Assembly: GCF_024170165.1 (NCBI RefSeq) | Contig: NZ_JALJXP010000004.1 | Span: 310,001-374,000 of the forward strand | Reading direction: 5' to 3' | DNA: 64,000 nt | Source of the DNA: Pseudomonas nitroreducens | GTDB taxonomy: Bacteria; Pseudomonadota; Gammaproteobacteria; Pseudomonadales; Pseudomonadaceae | Shown: piece by piece, positions 28,855 to 38,769 of the stretch | Layout of the letters: each line of letters starts with the position of its first letter | How positions within the stretch are numbered: the first letter of the stretch is position 1 | Notes under the pieces: model-generated | What the model was told of the DNA's origin: nothing | What the model saw: only the letters and a program-made list of their open reading frames with translations | Databases searched by the model: none | Program-made: the position numbers and the translations under genes

Positions 28855-30423
28855 GTGACCCGGCCCACCTCCGTCAAGCCCGACAATTTCTTCCTGCTGC
28901 TCTTCCACGCCCTGCGCCAGCGCCGCGTGCCGATTGCCCTGCGCATCGCCGTTCACAGCCTGCTGCTGGTGGCCACGGCCCTGGTGATCTACGCCTGCGT
29001 GATGGGCCTGCAGTTCAAGCAGGCCATGCAGCAGCAGGCCGACGCCCTTGGCCAGAGCCTGACCACGCAGACCGCGCAGTCGGCCACCGAGCTGCTGGTG
29101 TCCAACGACATCCTCAGCCTCAACGTGCTGCTCAACAACCTGACCAAGAACCCGCTGGTGGCCCATGCGGCCATCTACAGCGTGGACAACCGCATCCTTG
29201 CCGAATCCGGCACGCGCCCCAAGCAGGGCCTGCTGGGCGACGCCGAAGGCCTGTATTCCACGCCCATCACCTTCCAGGAAGTGATCGCCGGCCACCTGCG
29301 CATCAGCCTCGACATGCACCAGTTCGAGCAGCCGATGACCGTCAGCCTCCAGAGCATGGGGCTGATCAGCCTGATCCTGCTGCTGCTCACGCTGACCTTC
29401 GGCCTGCGTCTGGGTCGGCAGATTTCCACACCGCTGTTACAGCTTCGTGTCTGGCTGCGCGATCCGGACGACAGCGCGCCGGGCGCCGGCCTGCAGAACG
29501 AGATCGGCGACCTCGCCCGCCAGTTGCAGACGCGCCTAGCGCCGGAGAAGCCGCCGGCACCCGAGCCGGTGGTCAACGCCCCCGCGCCGCGCCCGAAAAC
29601 GCCGGCCAAGGCTGGCAAGCCCGCCGCCAGGGAGCCGTCCCTGGAAGTCGCCGGCACCGCTGACGAACACGAATTCGACGAGAACATCTTCTCCGACGAC
29701 GAACTGCTCGCCCCCACCGCGCGCCGCAAGGCCGACGCCGACGAGGACTTCCCCGAGGAAGAGTTCGGGGCGGTGGCCGAAGAGGAAGCCGAAGACGAGA
29801 TCGGCGTCGAGGAAGAAGAGACCGAAGCCGAGCCGGAGCCGGTTTCCGCCGGCACCAGCGCCGTGCTGGCCGTGCAACTGGGCGCCCAGGAACAGCTGCG
29901 CCGCCTGCCGCGCGCCCGTCTGGTCGACCTGCTGCAGCGCTACCGCGACTGCCTGGAGCAGGCCGCGCGCCTGTACAAGGGCACGCTGTACACCCTCAGC
30001 GACGGCGGCAGCCTGATCCTCTTCCACAGCCGCGACCAGGACGAGGAATTCCTCACCAACGCCCTGTGCTGCGGCGAGCTGATGCGCGCCCTGGGTCATG
30101 CCCTGCAGATCGAGGTGGCCGACAGTGGTATCACCCTGCAACTGCAGTTGGGACTGGTCCTGGGAGAGGACGTCGCCGACCTGGAACAGGCCGATCTGCT
30201 GCAGGACGCTTCCGCCCAGAGCGCCCTGGCCCTCAGCCAGCACAGCCGCAACCTGCTGCTGGTGGAGAAGTCCATCGGCGACGACGAAAAGGTCCGCGAG
30301 CGAGCGCGCATTCGCCCCATCGCCAGCCCGGAAAACGCCTGCTGCGTCGAATGGCTGAAGGAGCCCTACCCGTCCATGCTCGAGCGTCAGCTCTCGCGCA
30401 TGCGCGCCCTGCGCACCACCTGA
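28855..30423 (+). CDS. YtjB/AhpA-like membrane protein with acidic linker and cyclase-like C-terminus
   Basis: The 522-aa protein starts at GTG 28855, the only start that keeps the first membrane helix and the short leader. Residues 33-52 and 167-185 are membrane segments enclosing a periplasmic region of about 115 residues (SMP_2-like, as in E. coli YtjB next to serB). A HAMP-like stretch follows (GLRLGRQISTPLLQLRVWLRD), then a Pro/Ala and strongly acidic linker (230-333). The C-terminal part, about 334-522, resembles the class III nucleotidyl cyclase fold (TSAVLAVQLGAQEQLRRLPR, KGTLYTLSDGGSLILFHS) without evident catalytic Asp pairs. E. coli YtjB is about 214 aa, so the linker and tail are additions. 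Role unproven. Confidence 0.78.
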   Translation: MTRPTSVKPDNFFLLLFHALRQRRVPIALRIAVHSLLLVATALVIYACVMGLQFKQAMQQQADALGQSLTTQTAQSATELLVSNDILSLNVLLNNLTKNPLVAHAAIYSVDNRILAESGTRPKQGLLGDAEGLYSTPITFQEVIAGHLRISLDMHQFEQPMTVSLQSMGLISLILLLLTLTFGLRLGRQISTPLLQLRVWLRDPDDSAPGAGLQNEIGDLARQLQTRLAPEKPPAPEPVVNAPAPRPKTPAKAGKPAAREPSLEVAGTADEHEFDENIFSDDELLAPTARRKADADEDFPEEEFGAVAEEEAEDEIGVEEEETEAEPEPVSAGTSAVLAVQLGAQEQLRRLPRARLVDLLQRYRDCLEQAARLYKGTLYTLSDGGSLILFHSRDQDEEFLTNALCCGELMRALGHALQIEVADSGITLQLQLGLVLGEDVADLEQADLLQDASAQSALALSQHSRNLLLVEKSIGDDEKVRERARIRPIASPENACCVEWLKEPYPSMLERQLSRMRALRTT

Positions 30424-30472
30424 CCCGAATAGAAAGAGAGGGGGTCGCCAGGCCCCTCGTGGAAAGGATTCC

Positions 30473-31009
30473 ATGACCACCCTGATCACCCATCCTCTGC
30501 CCGCGCTCGCCGTGGGCCTTGCGCTCGGCTCGCGCTTCATCCCGCCGCGCCTGCTGCTGGCCGGCATGCTCGCCGCCTGCCTGCCCGACCTCGATGTGCT
30601 CGCTTTCAAGCTGGGCATTGCCTACAACGACGCCTTCGGCCATCGCGGCTTCAGCCATTCCCTGCTGTTCGCAGCGTGCATCGGCGCGCTTGGGGCGCTG
30701 TGCTGCCGCCCGCTGGGCAGCGGCCCACTGAAAGCCGGCCTGTGGGTCGGCCTGGCCACCGCCTCCCACAGCGTGCTGGATGCGCTGACTGACGGTGGCC
30801 TGGGAGTCGCCTGGTTCTGGCCCTGGAGCGATCAGCGTTACTTCCTGCCGCTGCATCCCATCGAGGTATCGCCCATCGGGCTGTCGCGCTTCCTCAGCCC
30901 GCGCGGGCTGCAGGTGCTGCTCTCCGAGGCGCACTGGGTCTGGCTGCCCTGCCTGGGTGTGGCGCTGGCCGGTATCGGCCTGCGTCGTGTACTACAGCGA
31001 AAGGACTGA
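30473..31009 (+). CDS. YdjM-family membrane-bound metal-dependent hydrolase
   Basis: A 178-aa integral membrane protein with about four hydrophobic segments. It has the His/Asp-rich signatures of the YdjM (DUF457) family: PDLDVLAFKLG near residue 40, FGHRGFSHSL near 60, and SHSVLDALTDGG near 105. Members are annotated as LexA-regulated or metal-dependent hydrolases on the basis of these motifs. The biochemical activity is unknown. GGAAAGG lies 6 nt before the ATG. It is 49 nt downstream of the AhpA-like gene and may share its transcript. Its stop lies one base from the stop of the convergent phosphoesterase gene. No LexA box was seen upstream. Confidence 0.85.
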   Translation: MTTLITHPLPALAVGLALGSRFIPPRLLLAGMLAACLPDLDVLAFKLGIAYNDAFGHRGFSHSLLFAACIGALGALCCRPLGSGPLKAGLWVGLATASHSVLDALTDGGLGVAWFWPWSDQRYFLPLHPIEVSPIGLSRFLSPRGLQVLLSEAHWVWLPCLGVALAGIGLRRVLQRKD

Positions 31010-31010
31010 C

Positions 31011-32249
31011 TCAGCGCTTGTCCAACTGAGCCTGAAGCTGCTCCAGCAACGAGGCTTGCGAGCTCTGCAACGGCAGCTGAGCGCTGTAGCCCTGGAAGCT
31101 GCTGAAGCGCGCCTGGTAATCCAGTTCGAACTGGAAGCGGTTGTCCCAGCCGGGCGAATCCTCCGGCATCAGCTGATCGCAGTCACGCAGTGCCTGGGCC
31201 GTCGCGCAGGGCTTGTAGGCCTGCGGGTAGACCTGGCGCTTCCACAGCACCCAGGGCGACAGCGCCAAACCGGAGAGACTGTTGCGCCGCAGGTCCAGTT
31301 CCAGGAGTTGCAGCAGGCCGTTACCACCCAGGTACTGGTGCTGGTAATCGACCATCACCATGTCCACGCTGTGCCCCAGGTCGTTGAGCATCCGCGTGTG
31401 CACCGCGCCATCGGCATGGGCGTTCAGGGTGAGGAAGACCTGGTCGTTACGGCGAATCAGCCTGTCCCACAACAGCGCGCCGCTGGCGTTGTCTTCACGG
31501 GACAGCTCCGCCACGCCGCCAGCACTGCGCCGCAGGATGCTGTGCGAAGCGAGGATCACCGGCACATGGGGATGCTCGTCGATGACGCTCTGCGCCCACT
31601 CCAGGGTGGCCTCGGAGGGGCTCCAGTCCAGCGCCAGCAGCAGGAACGACTGGCCGTAACGCTGGAACAGGTGCACCTGGCTCAGGCCCTTGGGGTCGCT
31701 GCCGACGTAGGTGCTCTGCCAGGCAGCGCGCTCGGGGCCGAAGTGATCCGCGAAGCGGTCGAGGAAGGAGCGCCGGTCATCCGTGCTGGCCTCTTCGTGC
31801 ACGTCACGCTCGCCCGTGGCGATGCTATAGGGCACGCCGCGCTCCTCCAGCGTACGCATGGCGCCGCTGGCGGTCTGCCACTGGCTGGCAACGCCGGCGT
31901 TTTCCACCACGTCGCCCAGGTGCACCACCAGCGGTACCTGCAGCGCCTCGGCGTACTTGGCCAGCCAGAAGGTCTGCGCGAAGAACGCCAGCGCCGGCTG
32001 GTACGGCAGGTCGGGGAAGCGCTGCTCGCTGCGGAACAGGTGGCGCTCGCGGTGGTTGTTCTCCGCGTAGAACTGGGTGTCGGGCAACAACGGCAGCACA
32101 AAGCTGCCGCCGCCGGAAGCGATTGCCAGCGCTGGCAACGGGTGCTGGCGAAAGAACGCCTGGTCCCGTTCGACCACATCCTGGGTATCGGAATCGCCAC
32201 AGCCACCCAGCAGCAGGCAGCAGGCAAGCAGGCAGGCCAGCGCTTTCAT
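31011..32249 (-). CDS. metallophosphoesterase-like lipoprotein with altered GNHD motif
   Basis: A 412-aa lipoprotein: signal peptide MKALACLLACCLLLGG with lipobox cysteine 17. The calcineurin-like phosphoesterase order is recognisable: LPDTQFYAE, VVHLGDVVENAG, then TGERDVHEE where the family has GNHD, HSIL for the next His, and NAHADGAVH where GHxH is expected. Two metal-binding motifs thus deviate, so activity may be changed or lost. The C-terminal ~130 residues are unassigned and contain two cysteines (CATAQALRDC) that could pair in the periplasm. Its ATG overlaps the stop of the upstream glycosyltransferase by one base (TGATG); a GTG one codon earlier is also possible. Substrate unknown. 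Confidence 0.8.
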   Translation of the reverse strand: MKALACLLACCLLLGGCGDSDTQDVVERDQAFFRQHPLPALAIASGGGSFVLPLLPDTQFYAENNHRERHLFRSEQRFPDLPYQPALAFFAQTFWLAKYAEALQVPLVVHLGDVVENAGVASQWQTASGAMRTLEERGVPYSIATGERDVHEEASTDDRRSFLDRFADHFGPERAAWQSTYVGSDPKGLSQVHLFQRYGQSFLLLALDWSPSEATLEWAQSVIDEHPHVPVILASHSILRRSAGGVAELSREDNASGALLWDRLIRRNDQVFLTLNAHADGAVHTRMLNDLGHSVDMVMVDYQHQYLGGNGLLQLLELDLRRNSLSGLALSPWVLWKRQVYPQAYKPCATAQALRDCDQLMPEDSPGWDNRFQFELDYQARFSSFQGYSAQLPLQSSQASLLEQLQAQLDKR

Positions 32250-33874
32250 CACGGTTTGGTGGCCACTCCGGGAAGGCGCAGCAGGCGGAAGGCTTCCTTG
32301 TCGAAACGGCCTTCGAACACCAGCTCAGAGGCTCCCGGCAAGGCGGCGGCAATGCGCTCGGCATCGCGCGTCTGGATCATCAGGTAGAACGGGCCGCGCT
32401 GCGCCGCCAACTGCTCGGGGCGATCGAGGAACAGCGGCTTCAGGTCGCGATCGAGGTTGACCATCAGCTTGATCGCCTGCGCGTCCGGCGCCATGCCATA
32501 GAGCGCCAGAGGCGCGGGCTGCGCGTCGAGCTGGCGCAGCACTTCGCGGGAAAACACCTGACTGTCGTACAGACGATGCTCCACCGGCTCGAAGACCAGG
32601 ATGTAGCCTGCCCAGAGCGCGAGCGCGGCGCCCAGCGCCAGTGCTGGCGGACGTCGCCAGCGCAGGGCGCCGAATGCCAGCAGCGCGGCGAGCACCACGA
32701 TGCAGGCTGGCAGGCGCCATCCCAGCGCGGCAAGTTCCTGCGGATAGCGCTTCCAGGCCAGCCACAAACCCGCCAGCAGCAGGGCCGGCAAGGCCAGCCA
32801 CAGCACTCGCAGCAAGCCGCGCAACACCTGCGCCAGGCGACTGCCTGCGACCATGAACGGATAGCTGGCAATGATGGCGGCCAGCGGTGCCAGAGCGATG
32901 ATGTAGCGGGCCTTCTTGGCCTGCGGCACCGACAGCCCGGCCATGACCACCAGCGCCGCCAGGGCGCAGCCGGCCACCAGGCGGAACGCCGGCTCGCGGC
33001 GGCGCTGCCAGAGCAGCGCCAGCGCCGGCAGCGCCAGCGGGAAGGCCAGCGCGTAGTTGCCCAGGGAACTGCGGAAGTAATACAGCGCATCGCTGGAGCC
33101 GGCCGTGCCATCCAGGCGACCGATCACCTGCATCTGCAGGACGTCCTGGACGAAGGTTTCGCCACCCGCCGAGCGCGCCAGGGCGATCAGCGCAAAGACG
33201 CAGAGGATCAGCAGCGCCAGCGCGCTCGCCGAGAAGGCGAACAGCGACTTCCAGCGCCGATCCAGCAACAACTGGCTGCACACCATGCCCGCCGGCACCA
33301 CCAGCCCCAGCGGGCCGCGCAGCGCGAAACCGGCCAGCAGCAACGGCAGCAGGCGCAACAACAAGCCCGGCACGCCATGGCGCTCGGCATGGAAGGCGAC
33401 GTAGAAGGCCAGCAGGCCGACGGCAGCCACCATCAGGTCAAGGGACACAGCCCGCGTTTCGCTGAGGAAGGTAGCGGTCAGCAGCAGCATCGCCACGCTG
33501 ATCAGCGCCCAGGAGCGCGAGAACGGAGCCACCAGGCGATACACGACGCCGGTGCAGATCGCACCGGCCAGCGCGGTGGGCAGCCAGGCGGTGAGCTCGG
33601 TGACCCGCCCCAGTGGCAGCGAGAGCAGGTAGGTCAGGAAGGTCGAGGTCGCCGGATAGTCCGGATAGGGCGCGCCGTAGGTGGTCGGGAACCAGCCCGG
33701 CCCATGGCGCAGCATTTCGCGCGCGAACAGCACGAAGCGCGAGTCGAAGCCGACGAAGGCATCGCCCTGCACACCGAGCAGGAACAGCACCAGCGCCGCC
33801 AGCATCACGCAAAGCGTCTGACGACTCAGGGCGGATTCCGCCTGAACACCGGGAATTTGAGAAAGTGAAGACAC
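32249..33874 (-). CDS. ArnT-like membrane glycosyltransferase (GT-C, family 39/83)
   Basis: A 541-aa inner-membrane protein with about a dozen hydrophobic segments. The first periplasmic loop contains GFDSRFVLFAREML, which corresponds to the DETRYAEISREM motif of ArnT and related lipid-linked sugar transferases. SVPQAKKARYIIALAPLAA resembles their later conserved loop (KQPRYLLP). The C-terminal ~110 residues form a soluble domain. These enzymes move a sugar from polyprenyl phosphate onto an acceptor such as lipid A. The true ArnT locus (arnBCADTEF) is elsewhere, so the acceptor here is unknown. It is translationally coupled to the phosphoesterase lipoprotein, suggesting a joint envelope task. 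Confidence 0.85.
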   Translation of the reverse strand: MSSLSQIPGVQAESALSRQTLCVMLAALVLFLLGVQGDAFVGFDSRFVLFAREMLRHGPGWFPTTYGAPYPDYPATSTFLTYLLSLPLGRVTELTAWLPTALAGAICTGVVYRLVAPFSRSWALISVAMLLLTATFLSETRAVSLDLMVAAVGLLAFYVAFHAERHGVPGLLLRLLPLLLAGFALRGPLGLVVPAGMVCSQLLLDRRWKSLFAFSASALALLILCVFALIALARSAGGETFVQDVLQMQVIGRLDGTAGSSDALYYFRSSLGNYALAFPLALPALALLWQRRREPAFRLVAGCALAALVVMAGLSVPQAKKARYIIALAPLAAIIASYPFMVAGSRLAQVLRGLLRVLWLALPALLLAGLWLAWKRYPQELAALGWRLPACIVVLAALLAFGALRWRRPPALALGAALALWAGYILVFEPVEHRLYDSQVFSREVLRQLDAQPAPLALYGMAPDAQAIKLMVNLDRDLKPLFLDRPEQLAAQRGPFYLMIQTRDAERIAAALPGASELVFEGRFDKEAFRLLRLPGVATKP

Positions 33875-33991
33875 GCGCGAGTCTCTCGCAGGCTCCGCGC
33901 GGAAAACGTCCGGGCGCCATTAACCTGCACAAGCGCCCGTAGATACCACAGGGGCCGTCAAGAAGATGTCAAAACCGGCCACGACAGAAGC

Positions 33992-34025
33992 AAAACGGCC
34001 CGCAAAGCTATGCTCTGCGGGCCGC
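33992..34025 (-). terminator. terminator of the pqiC-like gene
   Basis: Stem cggcccgcaaagc / gctctgcgggccg with one mismatch and a 3-nt loop. On the minus strand it is followed by TTTTGCTTCTGTC, 26 nt past the gene stop. Confidence 0.75.
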
Positions 34026-34050
34026 GAAAGCTGCGATCACGAGGATCGGC

Positions 34051-34770
34051 TCAGAAGCGGTAGACCTCGACATCGGTGCGGATCGGCACCACCAGCGGGA
34101 TCTTCGGCCCTTCTTCCTTGGGCTTGGCCGCCTGCTCGGTATTGGCCACTGCCGGCTTGCGCGGCGGCGCAGCCTGCTGCTCGGCAACGGCTGCGGCAAC
34201 CGGACGCACGTCACGGGCCAGTTGCACGGACAGCTTGCGCAGCAGGTCGCCCTGCGCGCGCACCTGGTCCTGCACGCTGCCCGAATGCGCCTCTTCCTCG
34301 CGGAAAACGCGGCTGTCGCGCAGCTCACCCTTCTGGTCGAGCAGGCGCCAGCGCGCCTCCAGCACCGCCGGCTCCTTGGGGCCGGAGTCCAGGCGGCTGA
34401 TGGTCAGCATGACCTGAACCTGCGGGGTGAAGCCGGGCTTCTCCGGGAACAGCGCCAGGCGGGTGCTGTCCAGCTCGCCCGAGAGCAGGCGCATCAACTG
34501 CTGGCTGACGTTGGTCTCGAGACTGCCGGCCCAGCGGGCTTCGGTAGACAGGTTGAGGATACCGTCGGCCTGACGCTGGACCATGGTCTCGCGCTTCAGG
34601 TAATCGGCCAGGGAGACCGGACCGAGGAGCACAGCGACACCGTTGTCCCGTTCCGGAACCGGAACGGCACCCGCATCCAGCTGGTACAGCTGGGTCGGTC
34701 GATTCACCGTACAACCCGCCAGCCCGAGGAGGCTGACGAGGGAAAGATAGGCCAAGGCGCGCAAAGCGCT
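34051..34770 (-). CDS. pqiC: PqiC/YmbA-family lipoprotein (DUF330)
   Basis: Predicted outer-membrane lipoprotein of an MCE/PqiABC-type lipid transport system. The protein (239 aa from this start) has a lipoprotein signal ending LAGC. TQLYQLDAG follows, the typical DUF330 opening (xxFYxLxP-like), then VAVLLGPVSLADYLKRETMV and RWAGSLETNVSQQLMRLL, which are family hallmarks. The C-terminal 60 residues are a Lys/Pro/Ala tail not usual in E. coli PqiC. The start at 34770 has ggtga 6 nt upstream. The ATG at 34788 is an alternative. pqiA and pqiB are not adjacent, so this copy stands alone next to parC, and the symbol is by family only. Confidence 0.78.
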   Translation of the reverse strand, partial: SALRALAYLSLVSLLGLAGCTVNRPTQLYQLDAGAVPVPERDNGVAVLLGPVSLADYLKRETMVQRQADGILNLSTEARWAGSLETNVSQQLMRLLSGELDSTRLALFPEKPGFTPQVQVMLTISRLDSGPKEPAVLEARWRLLDQKGELRDSRVFREEEAHSGSVQDQVRAQGDLLRKLSVQLARDVRPVAAAVAEQQAAPPRKPAVANTEQAAKPKEEGPKIPLVVPIRTDVEVYRF

Positions 34771-34846
34771 CATCTGGATCACCGTCATTCGCCGAGTTTC
34801 GGCGCTACTTCCAACAAAACCAATATGACTTCAGGCAACGCGCCGC

Positions 34847-34890
34847 GGCGCCGGTTACCCAAAGGGACGTATCATCCCTTAACCGGCGCC
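34847..34890. repeat. long two-part hairpin downstream of parC
   Basis: Outer arms ggcgccggtta (34847-34857) and taaccggcgcc (34880-34890), inner arms aaggga and tccctt. Read on the minus strand it lies 34 nt past the parC stop. It lacks a U-run, so it is a possible terminator or mRNA-end structure rather than a canonical one. Confidence 0.55.
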
Positions 34891-34924
34891 TCAGCTCCAG
34901 AGGCAGAATGTATCGAGCCGCGTT

Positions 34925-37189
34925 TCAATCCTGAGACAGCGATTCTACCAGCAAGGCGTCCACTCGCTGGAAACCGCGCGGCAGTTTGTTGCCCCGACGG
35001 CCCCTTTCGCCCTTGTAGTGTTCCAGGTCGTCACCCTTGAGCGAGAGCGTTCGCTTGCCGGCCTGCAGCACCAGGGTCGCGCCCGTCGGAAGAACGGCGA
35101 GGTCGGTAAGGTACTCCTCGCGGCTCGCGACACGGTCGCCCGGCACGCTGATGATCTTGTTGCCCTTGCCCTTGGCCAGTTGCGGCAGGTCGGACACCTT
35201 GAACAGCAGCAGCCTGCCTTCGGTGGTGACGGCGGCGATCCAGTCCTGTTCAAGGTCCGCGACCGGACGCGGCGCCATGACCTGCGCGCCGTTGGGCAGG
35301 CTGAGCAGCGCCTTGCCGGCCTTGTTCTTGGCCTGCATGTCTTCGCCCTTGGCGACGAAGCCGTAACCGGCATCCGATGCCAGCACATACAGCGCGTTGT
35401 CCTCGGGCAGCAGCACACGGTCGAAGCTGGCGCCCGGCGGCGGCGTCAGACGACCGGTCAGCGGCTCGCCCTGGCCACGGGCGGACGGCAGACTGTGGGC
35501 CGCCAGCGAATAGCTGCGCCCGGTGGAGTCGATGAAGACCGCGTACTGGTTCGAGCGACCCGGCGCGGCCACCTTGAAGCCGTCGCCGGCCTTGTACGAC
35601 AGGCCGGTAGCGTCGATGTCGTGGCCCTTGGCGCAACGCACCCAGCCTTTCTCGGACAGCACCACGGTCACCGGCTCGGTCGGCATCAGCTCGGTTTCCG
35701 ACAGGGCGCGGGCTTCGGCGCGGGCGACGATGGGCGAACGGCGGTTGTCACCGTAGGTCTCGGCGTCGGCAACCAGCTCATCACGCACCAGTTTGCGCAG
35801 CTTGGCGTTGGACCCCAGGATCGCCAGCAGCTTGGCGCGTTCCTTGGCCAGCTCGTCCTGCTCGCCGCGGATCTTCATCTCTTCCAGGCGCGCCAGTTGA
35901 CGCAGGCGGGTGTCGAGGATGTAGTCGGCCTGCAGCTCGGAGAGCTCGAAGCGCTGCATCAGGACCGGCTTGGGCTGGTCCTCGGTGCGGATGATGTGAA
36001 TGACTTCGTCGAGGTTGAGGAAGGCGACCAGCAAGCCTTCCAACAGGTGCAGGCGCTTCTCGACCTTGTCCAGGCGGAACTGCAGGCGGCGGCGCACGGT
36101 GTCGGTGCGGTAGGTCAGCCATTCGCTGAGCACCTGGCGCAGGTCCTTGACCTGGGGTTTGCCGTCCAGGCCGATGACGTTCATGTTCACCCGGTACGAG
36201 CTTTCCAGGTCGGTGGTGGCGAACAGGTGGGTCATCAGCTCTTCGGCATCCACGCGGTTGGAGCGCGGGATGATGACGATGCGGGTCGGGTTCTCGTGGT
36301 CCGACTCGTCGCGCAGGTCGGCCACCATCGGCAGCTTCTTGGCCTGCATTTGCCCGGCGATCTGCTCCAGCACCTTGGCCCCGGAGACCTGGTGCGGCAG
36401 CGCGGTGACCACGATATCGCCGTCCTCGACGCGGTACACGGCGCGCATGCGCACCGAGCCACGGCCGGTTTCGTAGATCTTCTGCAGGTCCGCGCGCGGG
36501 GTGATGATTTCCGCCTCGGTGGGGAAGTCCGGGCCCTGCACGTGTTCCATCAGGTCGACGATGGTCGCTTGCGGCTCATCCAGCAGGCGGATACAGGCAG
36601 CCGCCACTTCGCGCAGGTTGTGCGGCGGAATGTCGGTGGCCATGCCCACGGCGATACCGGTGGTGCCGTTCAACAAGAGGTTGGGCAGGCGCGCCGGCAG
36701 CACGGCCGGCTCGTCCAGGGTGCCGTCGAAGTTCGGCACCCAGTCCGCGGTGCCCTGACCCAGCTCGGACAGCAGGGTCTCGGCATAGCGCGACAGACGG
36801 GCCTCGGTGTAACGCATGGCGGCGAAGGACTTGGGATCGTCCGGCGCACCCCAGTTGCCCTGGCCATCCACCAGCGGGTAGCGGTAGGAGAACGGCTGCG
36901 CCATCAGCACCATGGCTTCGTAGCACGCCGAGTCGCCGTGGGGGTGGTATTTACCCAGCACATCACCGACGGTACGCGCCGACTTCTTGTGCTTGGAGTC
37001 GGCGTCCAGGCCCAGCTCGCTCATGGCGTAGACGATGCGCCGCTGTACGGGCTTGAGGCCGTCGCCGATGTGCGGCAGGGCGCGGTCCATGATCACGTAC
37101 ATGGAGTAGTTCAGGTAAGCCTGTTCGGTGAAGTCGGCCAGTGACCGGCGCTCCACGCCCTCCAGACTCAGATCGAGGGTTTCGCTCAT
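34925..37189 (-). CDS. parC: DNA topoisomerase IV subunit A
   Basis: Breaks and rejoins DNA during decatenation of daughter chromosomes, in an A2B2 complex with ParE. The 754-aa protein has the winged-helix/tower core ([14 protein letters not shown], residues 43-56), the catalytic Tyr127 in [11 protein letters not shown] and the six-bladed C-terminal DNA-wrapping domain (about 500-740). The quinolone-resistance region reads GDSACYE with Ser87 and Glu91, the residues of susceptible strains. It is the last gene of the nudF...parC run, 7 nt after the aspartic protease gene. Confidence 0.98.
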   Translation of the reverse strand: MSETLDLSLEGVERRSLADFTEQAYLNYSMYVIMDRALPHIGDGLKPVQRRIVYAMSELGLDADSKHKKSARTVGDVLGKYHPHGDSACYEAMVLMAQPFSYRYPLVDGQGNWGAPDDPKSFAAMRYTEARLSRYAETLLSELGQGTADWVPNFDGTLDEPAVLPARLPNLLLNGTTGIAVGMATDIPPHNLREVAAACIRLLDEPQATIVDLMEHVQGPDFPTEAEIITPRADLQKIYETGRGSVRMRAVYRVEDGDIVVTALPHQVSGAKVLEQIAGQMQAKKLPMVADLRDESDHENPTRIVIIPRSNRVDAEELMTHLFATTDLESSYRVNMNVIGLDGKPQVKDLRQVLSEWLTYRTDTVRRRLQFRLDKVEKRLHLLEGLLVAFLNLDEVIHIIRTEDQPKPVLMQRFELSELQADYILDTRLRQLARLEEMKIRGEQDELAKERAKLLAILGSNAKLRKLVRDELVADAETYGDNRRSPIVARAEARALSETELMPTEPVTVVLSEKGWVRCAKGHDIDATGLSYKAGDGFKVAAPGRSNQYAVFIDSTGRSYSLAAHSLPSARGQGEPLTGRLTPPPGASFDRVLLPEDNALYVLASDAGYGFVAKGEDMQAKNKAGKALLSLPNGAQVMAPRPVADLEQDWIAAVTTEGRLLLFKVSDLPQLAKGKGNKIISVPGDRVASREEYLTDLAVLPTGATLVLQAGKRTLSLKGDDLEHYKGERGRRGNKLPRGFQRVDALLVESLSQD

Positions 37190-37196
37190 GCGTGCC

Positions 37197-37721
37197 TCAC
37201 GGTGTAGATCGCTGGCGCAGCACCAGGGTGCCGTCCTGCTGGGTGAAATCCAGTTGTCTGAGTGCGCTCATGCCGAGCAGCACCTCGTCGCCTTCCATGC
37301 CCGGCGCGATCAACGCCGGCACATCGGTCAGGCGGATGTCGCCAAGCTGCAGACTGGGCAGGCGCGTGCGCCAGCCCTGGCTGCGGCCGTTGGCGGTGTC
37401 CAGGGTCACCGGCAAGCCACGCGGCAGGCCGAGACGGTCGGCCAGGCGCTGCGGCAGAGCCACCTGGGTGGCGCCGGTGTCGAGCATGAAGGTCACCGTC
37501 TCGCTGCCGATCCTGCCGTCCACCACGTAGTGGCCGGCGCGATTGCCGATCAGCCGCACTTCCACGTAGCCGTCGCCGCGGGTCGACTGCGGCTGCGGGT
37601 TGGGGTTGTGCTGGCGGGTTTCCCAGGCGCCGAAATAGCGGGTGGCCAGCAGGATGCCCGCGCCCCAGGCGAGGAACATCATGATCTTGCCGATCCGCTT
37701 GCCCGGCACCGTGTCGCTCAT
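37197..37721 (-). CDS. retropepsin-like aspartic protease, membrane-anchored (PA4965-like)
   Basis: A 174-aa protein: a membrane helix at about residues 11-30 ([21 protein letters not shown]), a short linker, then a single-lobed aspartic protease domain with the catalytic motif [12 protein letters not shown] (Asp near residue 82). A second turn [23 protein letters not shown] matches the TIGR02281/clan AA family. Such enzymes act as dimers. No substrate is known. It overlaps the stop of the downstream esterase-like reading frame by ATGA-type coupling (its ATG lies at 37719-37721) and sits 7 nt before parC. This position within the topoisomerase IV operon is conserved in Pseudomonas. Confidence 0.85.
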   Translation of the reverse strand: MSDTVPGKRIGKIMMFLAWGAGILLATRYFGAWETRQHNPNPQPQSTRGDGYVEVRLIGNRAGHYVVDGRIGSETVTFMLDTGATQVALPQRLADRLGLPRGLPVTLDTANGRSQGWRTRLPSLQLGDIRLTDVPALIAPGMEGDEVLLGMSALRQLDFTQQDGTLVLRQRSTP

Positions 37722-38769
37722 TTGCCACCGAGCCAGCCACCGGCCGGCGCCGCGAAGCGCAGCACATAGGGCCGCACGTCACCATCGGCGCGGGCGTGGT
37801 CGCCGTTGTCCAGGCCGATCCAGGCGCCGGCATCGTCGAGGATCAGCGCTTCGGCCACGCCGTAAGGCAGGTCGTAGCGCCGTTCCGGGGCCAGTGCGCC
37901 GGCGGCGAAAGACCAGCACAGCTCCTGCGCACCGGTCTTTGCATCACGGCGGCAGATCTGGTGCGCCAGGCGTTCGAGGGTGAACAGCTTGTCCTTGTAC
38001 AGCGCCAGGTCGGAGAAATCGATCGGCAGCGCGCGCTCGGCGCCCAGCTCCGGTGGCGGCAGTGCAGTGCCGCCTTCGCTGAGCATCACGCAGTTGCCAT
38101 CGCACTTCCAGGTGCCGTTCTCGTTGTGCACCTTGAGCAGACCGCGACGCTGGCGCTCGGCGGCCAACCACAGCTGCTTGCCGTCAGCGCTGATGGCGAT
38201 GCCTTCGTAGAGCGCATTGAACTCCATCAGCAGGCCGCTGGCACGGGCCTGGCGCAGCAGGTTCTGCGGCAACGGCAACCAGCTCGGCTCACCGACAGCG
38301 GGCAACAGCAGGACGGCGGCATAACCCTCGCTGACCACATAGCGGTTGCCCGCCTGGTCGCAGCTGATGCCTTCGAAGTCCATGGCGCCGCCACGCAGCA
38401 GTCCGCCAACGCTGACGCGTGCCTTCGCCCCCCAGGACAGCCCGCTTTCCGGTGTGCCCGGCACCACGAAGGGTTCGGCAGTGGCCTGCCAGGCCTTGCC
38501 CGGCGTCTCGTCGATCAGCAGCCGGTAGATGCGGTCGTCGTCGCGGTCGGACACCGTCCACATCTCGCTGCCACACAGCGCCAGGCCGGAGAGGTTGCCG
38601 CTGGGCATCCCTTCCACCGGATGCTCGGCGACGAACTGCAACGATGCCGGCGCCACCGCTGCAGCGGCCGGGACAGCAGGCTTCGCGGCCGGGACGGGCG
38701 TCTCGGCCGGTGCCTGGGCGGCGACGGCAAGGCCGGCGCACAGCCCAAGGGAGACCAGCAGCCAGCGCA

